Positions 31,987-32,035 of a stretch of 32,035 bases of DNA are shown here, in pieces (positions within the stretch are counted from its first letter, which is position 1; every line of letters begins with the position of its first letter). Origin of the DNA: Halobacteriales archaeon. Lineage in GTDB: Archaea; Halobacteriota; Halobacteria; Halobacteriales; SKNY01. The stretch is from assembly GCA_007118975.1 (NCBI GenBank), contig SKQO01000124.1, positions 1 through 32,035 on the forward strand, given 5' to 3'. The notes beneath the pieces are model-generated. The model saw nothing but the letters and a program-made list of their open reading frames with translations, made no database searches and was not told where the DNA came from. Position numbers and translations under genes: made by a program.

Positions 31987-32035
31987 ATGACCGAATACGA
32001 ATGGGACGTCTCGGAGCTCGACGTGCTCGATGGGA
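31987..32035 (+). CDS. Start of a further gene in the cluster (possibly XdhC/CoxF-type), cut by window edge
   Basis: The ATG at 31987, 26 bases after coxE, opens a frame of 16 codons to the window end (MTEYEWDVSELDVLDG). The position suggests another accessory gene of the cluster. The ending EVLD-like pattern recalls the N-terminus of XdhC/CoxI proteins, which hand the molybdenum cofactor to the enzyme, but too little sequence is present to be sure. Confidence 0.4.
   Translation, partial: MTEYEWDVSELDVLDG

Overview
The window is a GC-rich stretch of chromosome from a halophilic archaeon (class Halobacteria). The predicted proteins are strongly acidic. Many start codons lie about 24-29 bases after an AT-rich TATA-like box with no room for a ribosome binding site, which is the leaderless arrangement common in haloarchaea. 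The gene families are typical of the group: a ThiD-ThiN fusion, a KDG kinase of the haloarchaeal sugar pathway, HerA-type ATPases, and MutS/MutL of bacterial type. I see no rRNA, tRNA, CRISPR array or insertion sequence. The content is chromosomal core plus one accessory metabolic cluster.

Left part (1-12.1 kb): purD (cut by the window edge); a thioredoxin/glycosidase-like DUF255 protein; cysteine synthase; a small WCGDC thioredoxin; a multi-pass membrane protein; an FkbM methyltransferase; a large superfamily-1 helicase-like protein whose catalytic residues are replaced at several motifs; a small membrane protein; a HerA-like ATPase; and a flavin disulfide oxidoreductase related to dihydrolipoamide dehydrogenase.

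Middle (12.4-22.8 kb): KDG kinase; mutL and mutS on the same strand (mutS upstream), both with all key motifs; a zinc-ribbon membrane protein; a 5-formyltetrahydrofolate cyclo-ligase-like protein; thiDN, preceded by a 29-codon reading frame that overlaps its GTG start; an aminoglycoside-phosphotransferase-fold kinase; and a Met-rich membrane protein. Two stretches of 340-425 bases (12103-12446 and 22780-23203) hold no gene I can support. The second has a 12-C run and a G/C hairpin.

Right part (23.2-32.0 kb): a molybdenum hydroxylase system. On the minus strand moeA and a MocA-type cytidylyltransferase overlap by ATGA. Divergent to them on the plus strand are a large molybdenum subunit (AYRGAGR motif, i.e. 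form II / xanthine dehydrogenase-like, not form I CO dehydrogenase), CoxG, the 2Fe-2S subunit, the FAD subunit, a CoxD-type MoxR ATPase, a CoxE-type VWA protein, and the first 16 codons of another gene. The cluster contains the three enzyme subunits, cofactor tailoring (MoeA, MocA) and the CoxD/E/G maturation machinery. The substrate cannot be read from the sequence.
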